Below the pieces are notes generated by a model. The model did no database searches. It saw only the letters and a program-made list of their open reading frames with translations, and was not told the origin of the DNA. DNA of 14,748 nt. It comes from Prevotellaceae bacterium. GTDB lineage: Bacteria; Bacteroidota; Bacteroidia; Bacteroidales; UBA932. Shown here in pieces: positions 1-9,288 of the stretch. The stretch is taken from contig JAIRMD010000133.1 in the NCBI GenBank assembly GCA_031258915.1, positions 1 to 14,748 of the forward strand, given 5' to 3'. Each line of letters begins with the position of its first letter. Positions within the stretch are counted from its first letter, which is position 1. Both the position numbers and the translations under genes were made by a program.

Positions 1-8
1 CTAAACAA

Positions 9-1460
9 ATGTACACCTTCATTGCCTCTGCAATTCTTTTGGTGGTAGGCTACGTAGCCTACGGCGCCATCGTTGAGCGCATTTTCGGCATAGATGCCAG
101 CCGCCCCACCCCCGCTCAAACTCGCTACGACGGCGTGGACTACGTCCCGCTGCCGTGGTGGAAGATTTTCTGCATCCAGCTGCTGAACATTGCAGGGCTG
201 GGGCCTATATTCGGCGCTATCATGGGCGCGGTGTACGGCCCGGCGGCTTTCTTGTGGATTGTGTTTGGCTGCATTTTTGGCGGTGCGGTGCACGATTACT
301 GCGCGGGCATGCTCTCCCTGCGGCGCGGCGGCGAAAGCCTGCCCGAAACCATAGGGCAGTACATGGGCAAGCCTTTCAAGCAGGGCATACGGGTATTTAC
401 GGTGCTGCTCATGCTGCAGGTAGGGGCTGTGTTCATTGCAGGCCCCGCCGGCTTGCTGGCAGGCTTCACGCCCGATTTTATGACCACCACGTTTTGGGTA
501 GCGATGATTTTTGCGTACTACCTTTTGGCCACGCTGCTCCCTATTGACAAGCTCATAGGGCGCGTTTACCCCATTTTTGGGGCTGCGCTGATACTCATGG
601 CCGTTGGCGTTTTGCTTTCGCTCATTTACTTTCATCCCGCCATCCCCGAAATCACGCAGGGCGCAGGCAACATGCGCCCCGATGCCGAGCAGTACCCCAT
701 TTTTCCCCTCATGTTCATTTCCATTGCCTGCGGCGCCATATCGGGCTTTCACGCCACGCAGTCGCCCCTCATGGCGCGGTGCATGAAGAGCGAAAAGCTG
801 GGGCGGCGAATCTTTTTTGGCGCTATGATTGCCGAAGGGCTGATAGCGCTCACGTGGGCTGCCGCCGCCGCAAGCTTTTTCGGCTCGGTTGGAGGGCTGC
901 AAAATTTCCTTGCAGAGCACGACAGCAATGCCGCTGCGGTGGTTGACGTTATTGTCAACACGTGGATGGGGCGAGTGGGTGCGCTGGTAGCCCTCGTTGG
1001 CGTGGTGGTAGCGCCCATCACCTCCGGCGATACTGCCCTGCGCTCAGCGCGCCTTATTGTGGCGGATATTGCAGGCGTGGGGCAGCGCAGCGTCAGGAGC
1101 AGGCTGTACATTACCCTGCCCATTTTTTGCGCTGTGGCTTTGCTCCTGCAGGTCAACTTCGACATCATTTGGCGCTACTTTGCGTGGAGCAACCAAACGC
1201 TGGCGGCCTGCACCCTGTGGGCAATCACCGTATATTTTGTGCAGCAAAAGCGCTTCTACTGGATTACGCTCATTCCGGCAGTGTTCATGACGCTGGTTTG
1301 CTCCACCTACCTGCTCATCGCCCCGGAAGGATTTGCCCTGCCCTCCGCCATTGCCTGCACGGGCGGGGCAGTATTTACAGTAGCCATGCTGCTGATTTTT
1401 ATTTTCAGAGCAAAAAAGCTGCCCTCCTTCCCCCATTTTTTCGGTGAAAAAAAGATTTAG
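9..1460 (+). CDS. cstA: CstA-family carbon starvation / peptide or pyruvate transporter
   Basis: This is a 483-residue polytopic inner-membrane protein of the CstA family, whose characterised members import peptides or pyruvate when preferred carbon is scarce. The N-terminus is a membrane helix followed by a soluble stretch containing DGVDYVPLPWW. Then come the hallmark motifs NIAGLGPIFGA (about residues 60-70) and GGAVHDY (about 91-97), and about a dozen hydrophobic segments overall. E. coli CstA is about 700 residues; this matches the shorter form common in Bacteroidota, so I do not regard it as truncated. The ATG at 9 gives the expected CstA N-terminus, but only 8 bases of upstream sequence are visible, so promoter and upstream context are unknown. 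It ends with a basic tail and TAG. The next gene is convergent. The family is certain; the substrate is not shown by sequence. Confidence 0.93.
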   Translation: MYTFIASAILLVVGYVAYGAIVERIFGIDASRPTPAQTRYDGVDYVPLPWWKIFCIQLLNIAGLGPIFGAIMGAVYGPAAFLWIVFGCIFGGAVHDYCAGMLSLRRGGESLPETIGQYMGKPFKQGIRVFTVLLMLQVGAVFIAGPAGLLAGFTPDFMTTTFWVAMIFAYYLLATLLPIDKLIGRVYPIFGAALILMAVGVLLSLIYFHPAIPEITQGAGNMRPDAEQYPIFPLMFISIACGAISGFHATQSPLMARCMKSEKLGRRIFFGAMIAEGLIALTWAAAAASFFGSVGGLQNFLAEHDSNAAAVVDVIVNTWMGRVGALVALVGVVVAPITSGDTALRSARLIVADIAGVGQRSVRSRLYITLPIFCAVALLLQVNFDIIWRYFAWSNQTLAACTLWAITVYFVQQKRFYWITLIPAVFMTLVCSTYLLIAPEGFALPSAIACTGGAVFTVAMLLIFIFRAKKLPSFPHFFGEKKI

Positions 1461-1475
1461 CTTTTTCCTATTTGT

Positions 1476-1496
1476 TAGCTCAAGCTTTCCACCTTC
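1476..1496. repeat. Direct repeat R1, left flank of the low-GC gene pair
   Basis: This 21-nt stretch matches 3893-3913 in the same orientation at 19 of 21 positions. The core CTCAAGCTTTCCACCTTC (1479-1496) differs from its partner by one base (C at 1485, A at 3902). It starts 15 bases after the cstA stop codon. The two copies bracket the ATPase and methyltransferase genes. They could be insertion-site direct repeats or two copies of an interspersed intergenic repeat. Confidence 0.7.
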
Positions 1497-1595
1497 TTAG
1501 ATTCAGCTATCCGTAAATTCAAAATCGCTCAACCATTTTTCCAGCTTACCTGCGGCGGAGCTTAACCCGACGTACGAAACGAGTTTTTAGATTTG

Positions 1596-2912
1596 TCAGT
1601 CAGCAGTGATACTTTTCAATGAATATTTCCTGTACTCAACCCGATAACCTGCATAATGTTTAACCACACCCTGCGATTTCAGCTGTAAATCATTCAAGCT
1701 TATGCGGTGTTCGTTTCGCTTGACTTCGTAAAAAACAATTTTCCGCTCAAAATCATTGACTGCAACAATGTCTATCTCGTTCTCTCCTTTTCTGTCCCAG
1801 TAGCTTCCGATTTCGGAGAACTGCCTGCTTTCGGCAAGCTGTTGGCGAAAATATTTTTCCAAAATTACGCCGCTATATGTCTCATAGTCGCGCTCGACAA
1901 TACGGCGAACATAGTCCAAATTATTTATTTCCACAGCGCTGCGATATTTGTAGATAAATCGAAACCAAAAATTCAGGAAGTTGTCCTCAATCACGTATTT
2001 GTTGCTCCGGCTTCCTTCTTTTGCTCCAAACGGACGACGACGTTTTATCAGGCCGTATTCGTTTTCGAGCTTGTCGAGGTAACCGCCGGCCGCAATTTGC
2101 AGTGTACTTTCCAATTCTCTTCTGTCGGTTTTGCCGTCGGCCAAAAGGGACAGTATCGAAAAATAGTTGCTGTAATCTCTGCCAAATTCGTCAATCAGCA
2201 CGGCCCTGCCTTCATCGAGGAAAAAAGAGCCGTCATGAAAAACCGCATCAAAAATTTGCTTTTTGGTAAAAGCCTTGTTCATCACCAGCTGCTCAATATA
2301 CTTTGCAATGCCCCCTGTAAGCATATAAAACGAAAGCAGGTCGTCGGCGGTGTAGCTTGGGTGGTGATCGCTTAATATGTGCTTTATGGTTTGAATATCA
2401 AATGGCTTGAGAATAATTTTGGCGGTTGCACGTCCAAAGAGCGGCTCTTTGGAGTTTTCAAAAATTCGTTTCATCATCGCATAAATGGAACCGCAAAAAA
2501 CTACATTGATTTTGCTTTCGTCTTTGTATGTGTCCCAAACATGCTGAATTTCGCTGAAAACGGCAGGGTTAATATTGGCAAATTCCTGAACCTCATCAAC
2601 GATTAGCGTGAAATTCTGTGCTTTCGAGTGGAGCATTAATGCTTTGAAAAGGCCGGCAAAGCTTTGAAATTGCCCCAGCGAAAGGCCGAGCTTCTCTGCC
2701 GTCGCTCGCGTAAATTCCTCGCATAAAAGGATTTCATTTTTCTTGGCAGCAAAAAAATACAGCACTTGCGTTTTGGCGAAAGCATTTCTGAGCAAAGTAG
2801 TTTTGCCAACTCTTCGCCGTCCTATAAGCATGGTCATTTGAGCAAAAAGCGCAGAGCGCTCTTCAATTTCTCTCAAATTTGCAATTTCCGGTTCTCTGTC
2901 ATAAAAATACAT
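1596..2912 (-). CDS. AAA ATPase with C-terminal DUF234-like nuclease-fold domain
   Basis: A 438-residue ATPase of the 'archaeal ATPase / DUF234' type, found sporadically in bacteria and archaea, often on mobile or accessory DNA; the cellular role is not established. I use the ATG at 2912, which gives MYFYDREPEI, the usual family N-terminus; the frame extends upstream only to a TTG at 2957. Numbered from the ATG, Walker A is GRRRVGKT (about 31-38) and Walker B is TLIVDEVQ (D106, E107). A sensor-like FCGS follows at about 139-142, and a winged-helix-like region at about 250-300. The C-terminus carries NEIDIVAVN followed by FYEVKRN, with D381, E396 and K398 in the spacing of a PD-(D/E)xK nuclease fold. 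It is low in GC relative to the neighbours. It lies 137 bp downstream of the methyltransferase gene on the same strand, so co-transcription is possible but unproven. Confidence 0.85.
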   Translation of the reverse strand: MYFYDREPEIANLREIEERSALFAQMTMLIGRRRVGKTTLLRNAFAKTQVLYFFAAKKNEILLCEEFTRATAEKLGLSLGQFQSFAGLFKALMLHSKAQNFTLIVDEVQEFANINPAVFSEIQHVWDTYKDESKINVVFCGSIYAMMKRIFENSKEPLFGRATAKIILKPFDIQTIKHILSDHHPSYTADDLLSFYMLTGGIAKYIEQLVMNKAFTKKQIFDAVFHDGSFFLDEGRAVLIDEFGRDYSNYFSILSLLADGKTDRRELESTLQIAAGGYLDKLENEYGLIKRRRPFGAKEGSRSNKYVIEDNFLNFWFRFIYKYRSAVEINNLDYVRRIVERDYETYSGVILEKYFRQQLAESRQFSEIGSYWDRKGENEIDIVAVNDFERKIVFYEVKRNEHRISLNDLQLKSQGVVKHYAGYRVEYRKYSLKSITAD

Positions 2913-2986
2913 CGCGTTAGCTATAAGTTGTTTGAAGCATACTTTTTCGTAGCGCAACCGTCGTTACAGCAACCCGCGTTGCGATA

Positions 2987-3001
2987 CGGAAAATATGGGA
3001 A
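2987..3001. repeat. 15-bp repeat S1 upstream of the ATPase gene
   Basis: CGGAAAATATGGGAA occurs here and again, identical and in the same orientation, at 3913-3927. The two copies lie on either side of the methyltransferase gene. This copy sits between the methyltransferase stop and the ATPase start, next to a small inverted repeat GCAAC-CCGC-GTTGC (2970-2983). A 29-codon frame on the minus strand (3010 down to 2921) crosses it, but its product is cysteine-rich and unrecognised, so I do not call it as a gene. Confidence 0.6.
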
Positions 3002-3049
3002 ACCGTGCATCACCCTCTCCCCAATTGACGCGTTTTCTATTGCTTAGCA

Positions 3050-3817
3050 TTACCCCGCCTTTTTCTGAAGAATAATCACGTTGTCTCCGCTATGGTTTTT
3101 GATAAATAAAAAGAGATCTTCGTACCATTTCAACTTACGATTTGGACTTTCTTTTAAAGCTTCGATAATGAAACCCGTTTGAGAAAACAAATGAAGCCAC
3201 ATCTTTTTTGATAAGAAGCACACCCCTATACCTGCCGTGTGAGCTTCCAATTTCCTGAACAACATAGCAATTGGTTTAAGCTTAATCGAAGTCAAAGCAT
3301 AAATAATTTTACTTGTTGATGTGTGATGTAGCCGCCCATTGAAAAAATGGTCGGTTACGCAAAACAATCCGTTTTTCTTTAGTATAAAAGCAACTTGCTT
3401 CATAATATCAGCCATGCCGCGAAAGCTTTTACTCCATGAACTTTTGACGAAGTGGTGGAATACCCGATTGGCGAATATCAGGTCAAAGGTTTCCTCCGCA
3501 AACAGCTTGCTCAAATTTTCTGCCGAATCCTTCACGAAAGTTATTTTATCGGCATTTTTTGTCCACGTGCCGTACTGGGTGGTGTCCAGCACAAAAATCT
3601 CGCAGCGCTTATCGGGAAAACAGCTGCGTAAGGACATGGCAAAGTGTCCCGCGCCACCGCCTAAGTCTAAGATTTTTAACGATTTACCCCCCCCCCCAAT
3701 AAGGTTATTTAACGTATCGCGGTATCCTTTCAAAAGCTCCGCTGCCGTTTCCCTTTCAAACAGGTCGTAGATTTGCTGCTGGTGGGCGTTGATTGTTTTA
3801 ATATTGTCGTTTTTCAT
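3050..3817 (-). CDS. Class I SAM-dependent methyltransferase, putatively phase-variable
   Basis: A 255-residue soluble methyltransferase of the Rossmann-fold (Methyltransf_11/25-like) type. SAM-binding motif I is LKILDLGGGAGHF (47-59). Motif II is EIFVLD (73-78), and FDLIFANRVFHHF (111-123) is the conserved strand 4 region. The architecture suggests a small-molecule, lipid or sugar substrate rather than DNA: no NPPY or DPPY motif and no target-recognition domain is visible. The substrate is unknown. The ATG at 3817 is the natural start, with no Shine-Dalgarno. The unusual feature is a run of 11 G in the coding strand that encodes Gly41-Gly44, just before motif I. One G more or fewer gives a stop within four codons of the tract. 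The next in-frame methionine is residue 61, inside the SAM-binding fold, so the frameshifted form should be inactive. The gene is GC-poor compared with the window. Confidence 0.88.
   Translation of the reverse strand: MKNDNIKTINAHQQQIYDLFERETAAELLKGYRDTLNNLIGGGGKSLKILDLGGGAGHFAMSLRSCFPDKRCEIFVLDTTQYGTWTKNADKITFVKDSAENLSKLFAEETFDLIFANRVFHHFVKSSWSKSFRGMADIMKQVAFILKKNGLFCVTDHFFNGRLHHTSTSKIIYALTSIKLKPIAMLFRKLEAHTAGIGVCFLSKKMWLHLFSQTGFIIEALKESPNRKLKWYEDLFLFIKNHSGDNVIILQKKAG
3687..3697. repeat. Homopolymeric tract, C11 (G11 in the methyltransferase coding strand)
   Basis: Eleven consecutive C on the + strand, read as GGG GGG GGG GG(T) in the methyltransferase gene. With 11 G the frame continues to K45-S46. 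With 10 G it reads V-N-R then TAA; with 12 G it reads TAA directly after the glycines. Homopolymeric G/C tracts of this length inside coding regions are established slipped-strand contingency loci in other bacteria. It is the longest mononucleotide run I found in the window. Confidence 0.95.
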
Positions 3818-3820
3818 GGC

Positions 3821-3852
3821 ATTTATGATTTAATTATTAAGAATTTATGATT
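3821..3852. repeat. Paired 10-bp direct repeats before the methyltransferase start
   Basis: ATTTATGATT occurs at 3821-3830 and again at 3843-3852, 22 bp apart start to start, about two helical turns. The pair lies 4-35 bp upstream of the methyltransferase ATG in a very AT-rich stretch. This arrangement could be an operator or simply reflect AT-rich sequence; no regulator is identified. Confidence 0.35.
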
Positions 3853-3892
3853 GGGTTTATATTGACACCTGCATTCTCCGACAGCATTATAC

Positions 3893-3913
3893 TAACTCAA
3901 GATTTCCACCTTC
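3893..3913. repeat. Direct repeat R2, right flank of the low-GC gene pair
   Basis: Partner of the repeat at 1476-1496 (19 of 21 identical; core CTCAAGATTTCCACCTTC at 3896-3913). It lies between the methyltransferase start and the end of the exported-protein gene. It abuts the second copy of the 15-bp repeat, which begins at 3913. TTTCC ACCTTC GGAAA at 3903-3918 also forms a small hairpin. Confidence 0.7.
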
Positions 3914-3927
3914 GGAAAATATGGGAA
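3913..3927. repeat. 15-bp repeat S2, second copy
   Basis: Second exact copy of CGGAAAATATGGGAA (first at 2987-3001). It directly abuts direct repeat R2, so the two repeat types form one composite site here but are separate on the other sides. It lies 33 bp beyond the stop codon of the exported-protein gene. Confidence 0.6.
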
Positions 3928-3959
3928 GCTTGAATTTGTTAATTCACTATCAGCAGTGG

Positions 3960-5687
3960 TTAAAAATTGATTCTCACGCCCACAAACCCCGACACGCCTC
4001 CGCTGCTGCGCCCGCTGAAGATGTCGCTATATTTGCCGGGCATAGCGGCATCGGTGACGGCTGCATCGTCATCGTCCTTCTCGTCTTTGAGGGTTGGCGT
4101 GCCGTATGCCAGGCCGCTCACGCCGCCCACCAGCTGAAGCGGGTAGTAAATGTTGATGGTAAAGTTTGCACCGGCCTTGTAGTATATGGTTTCAAACGAC
4201 ATTTCTTTTACGCTCACGACTTCCCAGCCAAGCCCTACGTAAGGAGAGAGCGAGAAGTTGCGCCAAAAATAAATCCCCCGGCCAAGCCCGAAGTCCGCCC
4301 GCGTGAAGGAGTAGCTGCTGTTAGCGTTGTCGGTCAGGCCGTAGCTGTCCAGAAACTTATCCGTCAGCGTGTAGCTTGCCGCTTCCATCGTGCCTTCGAT
4401 GTAGACGTACAGCCCCGGCCATACGCCAAGGTTGACAAGCTTGTTGGTGAGAAACTCGGTGCGCAGCAGCGCCAGAGCGGAGTTGCCGTTCATTCCTGTG
4501 CCGCCGCCTGCCAGCAGGCCTATTCCGGCATCGTTGCGCTGCTCGAGCGTCATACCCTTTTCCACTCTCCGTCCGGCAATTTGGTAGAACGAGCTGGCCT
4601 CGCTTTTGCCGGTTGCCAGCGTGCGGTTGTCGGCAACGCCGCCGGCAACGCGCACCACCGCCTTGCGCACGGCTTTCTGCTCACCCTTGCGGTTTTGCTC
4701 GTACTCCAGCACGTAGTAGCGCTGGTCGGTTTTAAGCCCCTCCTTTTTGCCTATTTTGGCGCGGATAGGGTTGAGCTCCCACACGCCCGCCTGCACCTTG
4801 AACGCCGCTACTTTTTTCTCCAGCTCGTTCAGAATGTTGCTGTAGCCCTTACCTATCATTTCGTTCAGCAGCGCCTCCTTGGATTTCACCCCAAGGGCGA
4901 GCGCTGCCAACCCTTGCAGGCCGCTGCTCTGCTTGCCGCTCACTTTGCCCGTAATGAGCGCGCTGGCGCTGGCGTTCACGCTGGCCTGCTGCACGAACTC
5001 CAGCGCAAAAGGGAGCTGCTCAAAGCGCCTGCTCTTTTCGGCAAGCACTTCGGGCGAATCCTGCTCGTCCGGCCAAATGTCGTAGACGCTATTCTCCGCC
5101 TCGCTGCCGAATTGCAGCCGGAACACCATAGCGCGTACCGTAGCTTTCCACGTGTGGATATCGGACTCTGCGCTGGCCGAGTAGCCAATGTCGCCGTAGT
5201 CCAGCGCCACCACGTAGGTTTTGGGGATGAGCTTGCGCCCCAAGTCCTTGAGCTCGTCAACGCCGCGCTTGGTAGCGTTGGCCATAAGGAAGGTCTCGTC
5301 GGTGGCGTTAAACTCGCCTCTCCGGTGGATGAGCTCCATGCTCATGCTGCCGTCCGGCTTGCGCTGGTACCATGCCGCCACCTCTTTCCGGGCAACATTT
5401 TGTCGCGTGAGCTCCGTCAGCACTTGCTGCCACGCAGCAGGCAAGGCGCTGCTGCGGGGCGCTTGGGGAAGATGAAGCACGCTCACGTCCAGCGGGTTGG
5501 TGTAAAATTTTGCTTCTGGCGGAAGCTGCCGTAGCGCCTTTGATGTTGGCTCGTCGTAGGCATCGCCGTGCGTGAGCAGCATAAAGTTGACCGTCGGGCG
5601 GTCGTAGGCGGCTGCTTGCGCTGCAACTTTTGTGCTCAGCAGCATGGCCACCGGCAGCGTGATCATAACGGATAGTATTTTTTGCAT
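3960..5687 (-). CDS. Exported protein with barrel-like C-terminus, unknown function
   Basis: I use the ATG at 5687, which gives a 575-residue precursor with a clear N-terminal signal (MQKILSVMITLPVAMLLSTK, then VAAQ). The upstream extension of the frame to 5783 lacks such a signal. Residues about 30-240 form a soluble region with a conserved-looking segment (LDYGDIGYS, then SDIHTWKATVRAMVFRLQF). A middle part (about 240-345) contains a helical stretch and a short strand-rich segment (YYVLEYEQNRKGEQKAV). From about 400 to the end, alternating aromatic and hydrophobic strands and glycine turns look like an outer-membrane beta-barrel. The last residues, GFVGVRINF, end in Phe as outer-membrane proteins usually do. 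An acidic run (KDEKDDDD, about 534-541) lies in a predicted loop. It resembles unnamed exported proteins of Bacteroidales; I do not recognise a function. It follows gcvP on the same strand after a 129-bp gap, so it may have its own promoter. Confidence 0.8.
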   Translation of the reverse strand: MQKILSVMITLPVAMLLSTKVAAQAAAYDRPTVNFMLLTHGDAYDEPTSKALRQLPPEAKFYTNPLDVSVLHLPQAPRSSALPAAWQQVLTELTRQNVARKEVAAWYQRKPDGSMSMELIHRRGEFNATDETFLMANATKRGVDELKDLGRKLIPKTYVVALDYGDIGYSASAESDIHTWKATVRAMVFRLQFGSEAENSVYDIWPDEQDSPEVLAEKSRRFEQLPFALEFVQQASVNASASALITGKVSGKQSSGLQGLAALALGVKSKEALLNEMIGKGYSNILNELEKKVAAFKVQAGVWELNPIRAKIGKKEGLKTDQRYYVLEYEQNRKGEQKAVRKAVVRVAGGVADNRTLATGKSEASSFYQIAGRRVEKGMTLEQRNDAGIGLLAGGGTGMNGNSALALLRTEFLTNKLVNLGVWPGLYVYIEGTMEAASYTLTDKFLDSYGLTDNANSSYSFTRADFGLGRGIYFWRNFSLSPYVGLGWEVVSVKEMSFETIYYKAGANFTINIYYPLQLVGGVSGLAYGTPTLKDEKDDDDAAVTDAAMPGKYSDIFSGRSSGGVSGFVGVRINF

Positions 5688-5816
5688 AGTAGTAACTGTT
5701 TTTAGAATATAAATCATTGGAGGTGATGCAAAAACCAACAAAACATTCTCATTAGAAGATGCCTTTTTTTGCACCAGCGCCAAATTTCAGAATCAATGAA
5801 TAAATCGCGCCAATTT

Positions 5817-8639
<2,823 letters not shown>

Positions 8640-8648
8640 ACGATTTTG

Positions 8649-8674
8649 GATTTCAGATTCAAAGATTTCAGATT
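8649..8674. repeat. 11-bp tandem-like repeat between sigma factor and gcvP
   Basis: GATTTCAGATT occurs at 8649-8659 and 8664-8674 in the 68-bp gap upstream of gcvP. Spacing is 15 bp start to start. I see no clear promoter or riboswitch in the gap. The repeats could be a regulator site or simple-sequence drift. Confidence 0.4.
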
Positions 8675-8707
8675 TTGTTCTACCTATCAGGCAGCTAATT
8701 AAAAGAT

Positions 8708-9283
8708 TTAGGGCTTATGTTTTGCGACTATCATTTTTACCAGCAAATCTTTAGCCCTAAACAAATGCGTTTTCACCGTGCCTATAGGCATGTTCTGCTC
8801 TGCGGCAATTTCTTCGTAGGCATAGCCTTTCAGGTAGCGGAGCTCAATGATGCGGCGGTACTGCGGCTTGAGCTTGTCCAGCAGCAGCGATGCCTCCATC
8901 ATCTCTTGCTCGGCAATCATAGTTTCTTCCGGGTTTAGCTGGGCATTTTTAGTATTAAAATCCTCATCTTCAACAAGTTTTTCAATGGAAACAGTGCTAC
9001 CTATCCTGCGCTTGCGCATGAAGTCAATGCAGCAGTTGTTGGCTATGCTGTACACCCACGTGCTGAATGCATACTTGCTGGAGTAGCTGCCTAAGTTTTC
9101 GAACGCTTTGGCGAATGTTTGCTGGGCTAAATCTTCGGCATCGGCAACATTTCCGAGGCGCTGCTTGAGAAGGTGCAAAATGCCTTCGTAGTATCTTTCT
9201 ATAAGCCTATTAAAGGCGCTTACATCTCCCTTGCGCGCTTGCTCTATCTGCTGCAAACCGATTTTTTCCGCCTCTTTCTGCAT
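8708..9283 (-). CDS. Sigma-70 family RNA polymerase factor, ECF type
   Basis: A 191-residue group 4 (ECF-like) sigma factor starting at the ATG at 9283 (MQKEAEKIGLQQIEQ). The frame runs upstream to 9382, but that extension overlaps the glycosyltransferase end and does not look like a sigma N-terminus. Region 2 is seen in FNRLIERYYEGILHLL, NVADAEDLAQQTFAKAF and FSTWVYSIANNCCIDFMRKR. Region 4 is seen in LKPQYRRIIELRYLKGY and YEEIAAEQNMPIGTVKTHL, a helix-turn-helix for the -35/-33 element. A linker of about 35 residues separates them. No anti-sigma gene is adjacent. The gene starts 5 bp after the glycosyltransferase stop and is very probably co-transcribed with it. Target promoters cannot be inferred. 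Confidence 0.93.
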   Translation of the reverse strand: MQKEAEKIGLQQIEQARKGDVSAFNRLIERYYEGILHLLKQRLGNVADAEDLAQQTFAKAFENLGSYSSKYAFSTWVYSIANNCCIDFMRKRRIGSTVSIEKLVEDEDFNTKNAQLNPEETMIAEQEMMEASLLLDKLKPQYRRIIELRYLKGYAYEEIAAEQNMPIGTVKTHLFRAKDLLVKMIVAKHKP

Positions 9284-9288
9284 TGCTT

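Noticed and set aside
1443..1470. Possible terminator after cstA, with an A-run and a T-run around the stop codon
   Set aside because: The pairing is only A-T runs with one G-C pair, too weak to call a hairpin terminator.
1503..1586. A 27-codon open stretch on the minus strand after the ATPase stop
   Set aside because: It has no ATG, and a TAA immediately precedes it. It looks like a chance frame or remnant, not a gene.
2921..3010. A 29-codon minus-strand ORF between the methyltransferase and ATPase genes
   Set aside because: It is short, has no recognisable similarity, overlaps the 15-bp repeat and runs into the upstream region of the ATPase. It may be repeat-derived, so I list the repeat instead.
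3921..5534. A 537-codon open frame on the + strand opposite the exported-protein gene
   Set aside because: It lies antisense to a gene with a clear signal peptide and barrel-like end. Its product is rich in Ala, His, Arg and Val with no domain, as expected for the complement of GC-rich coding sequence.
8640..8707. Possible glycine riboswitch upstream of gcvP
   Set aside because: The gap from the sigma-factor gene is only 68 bp, too short for the aptamer, and no conserved core is visible.
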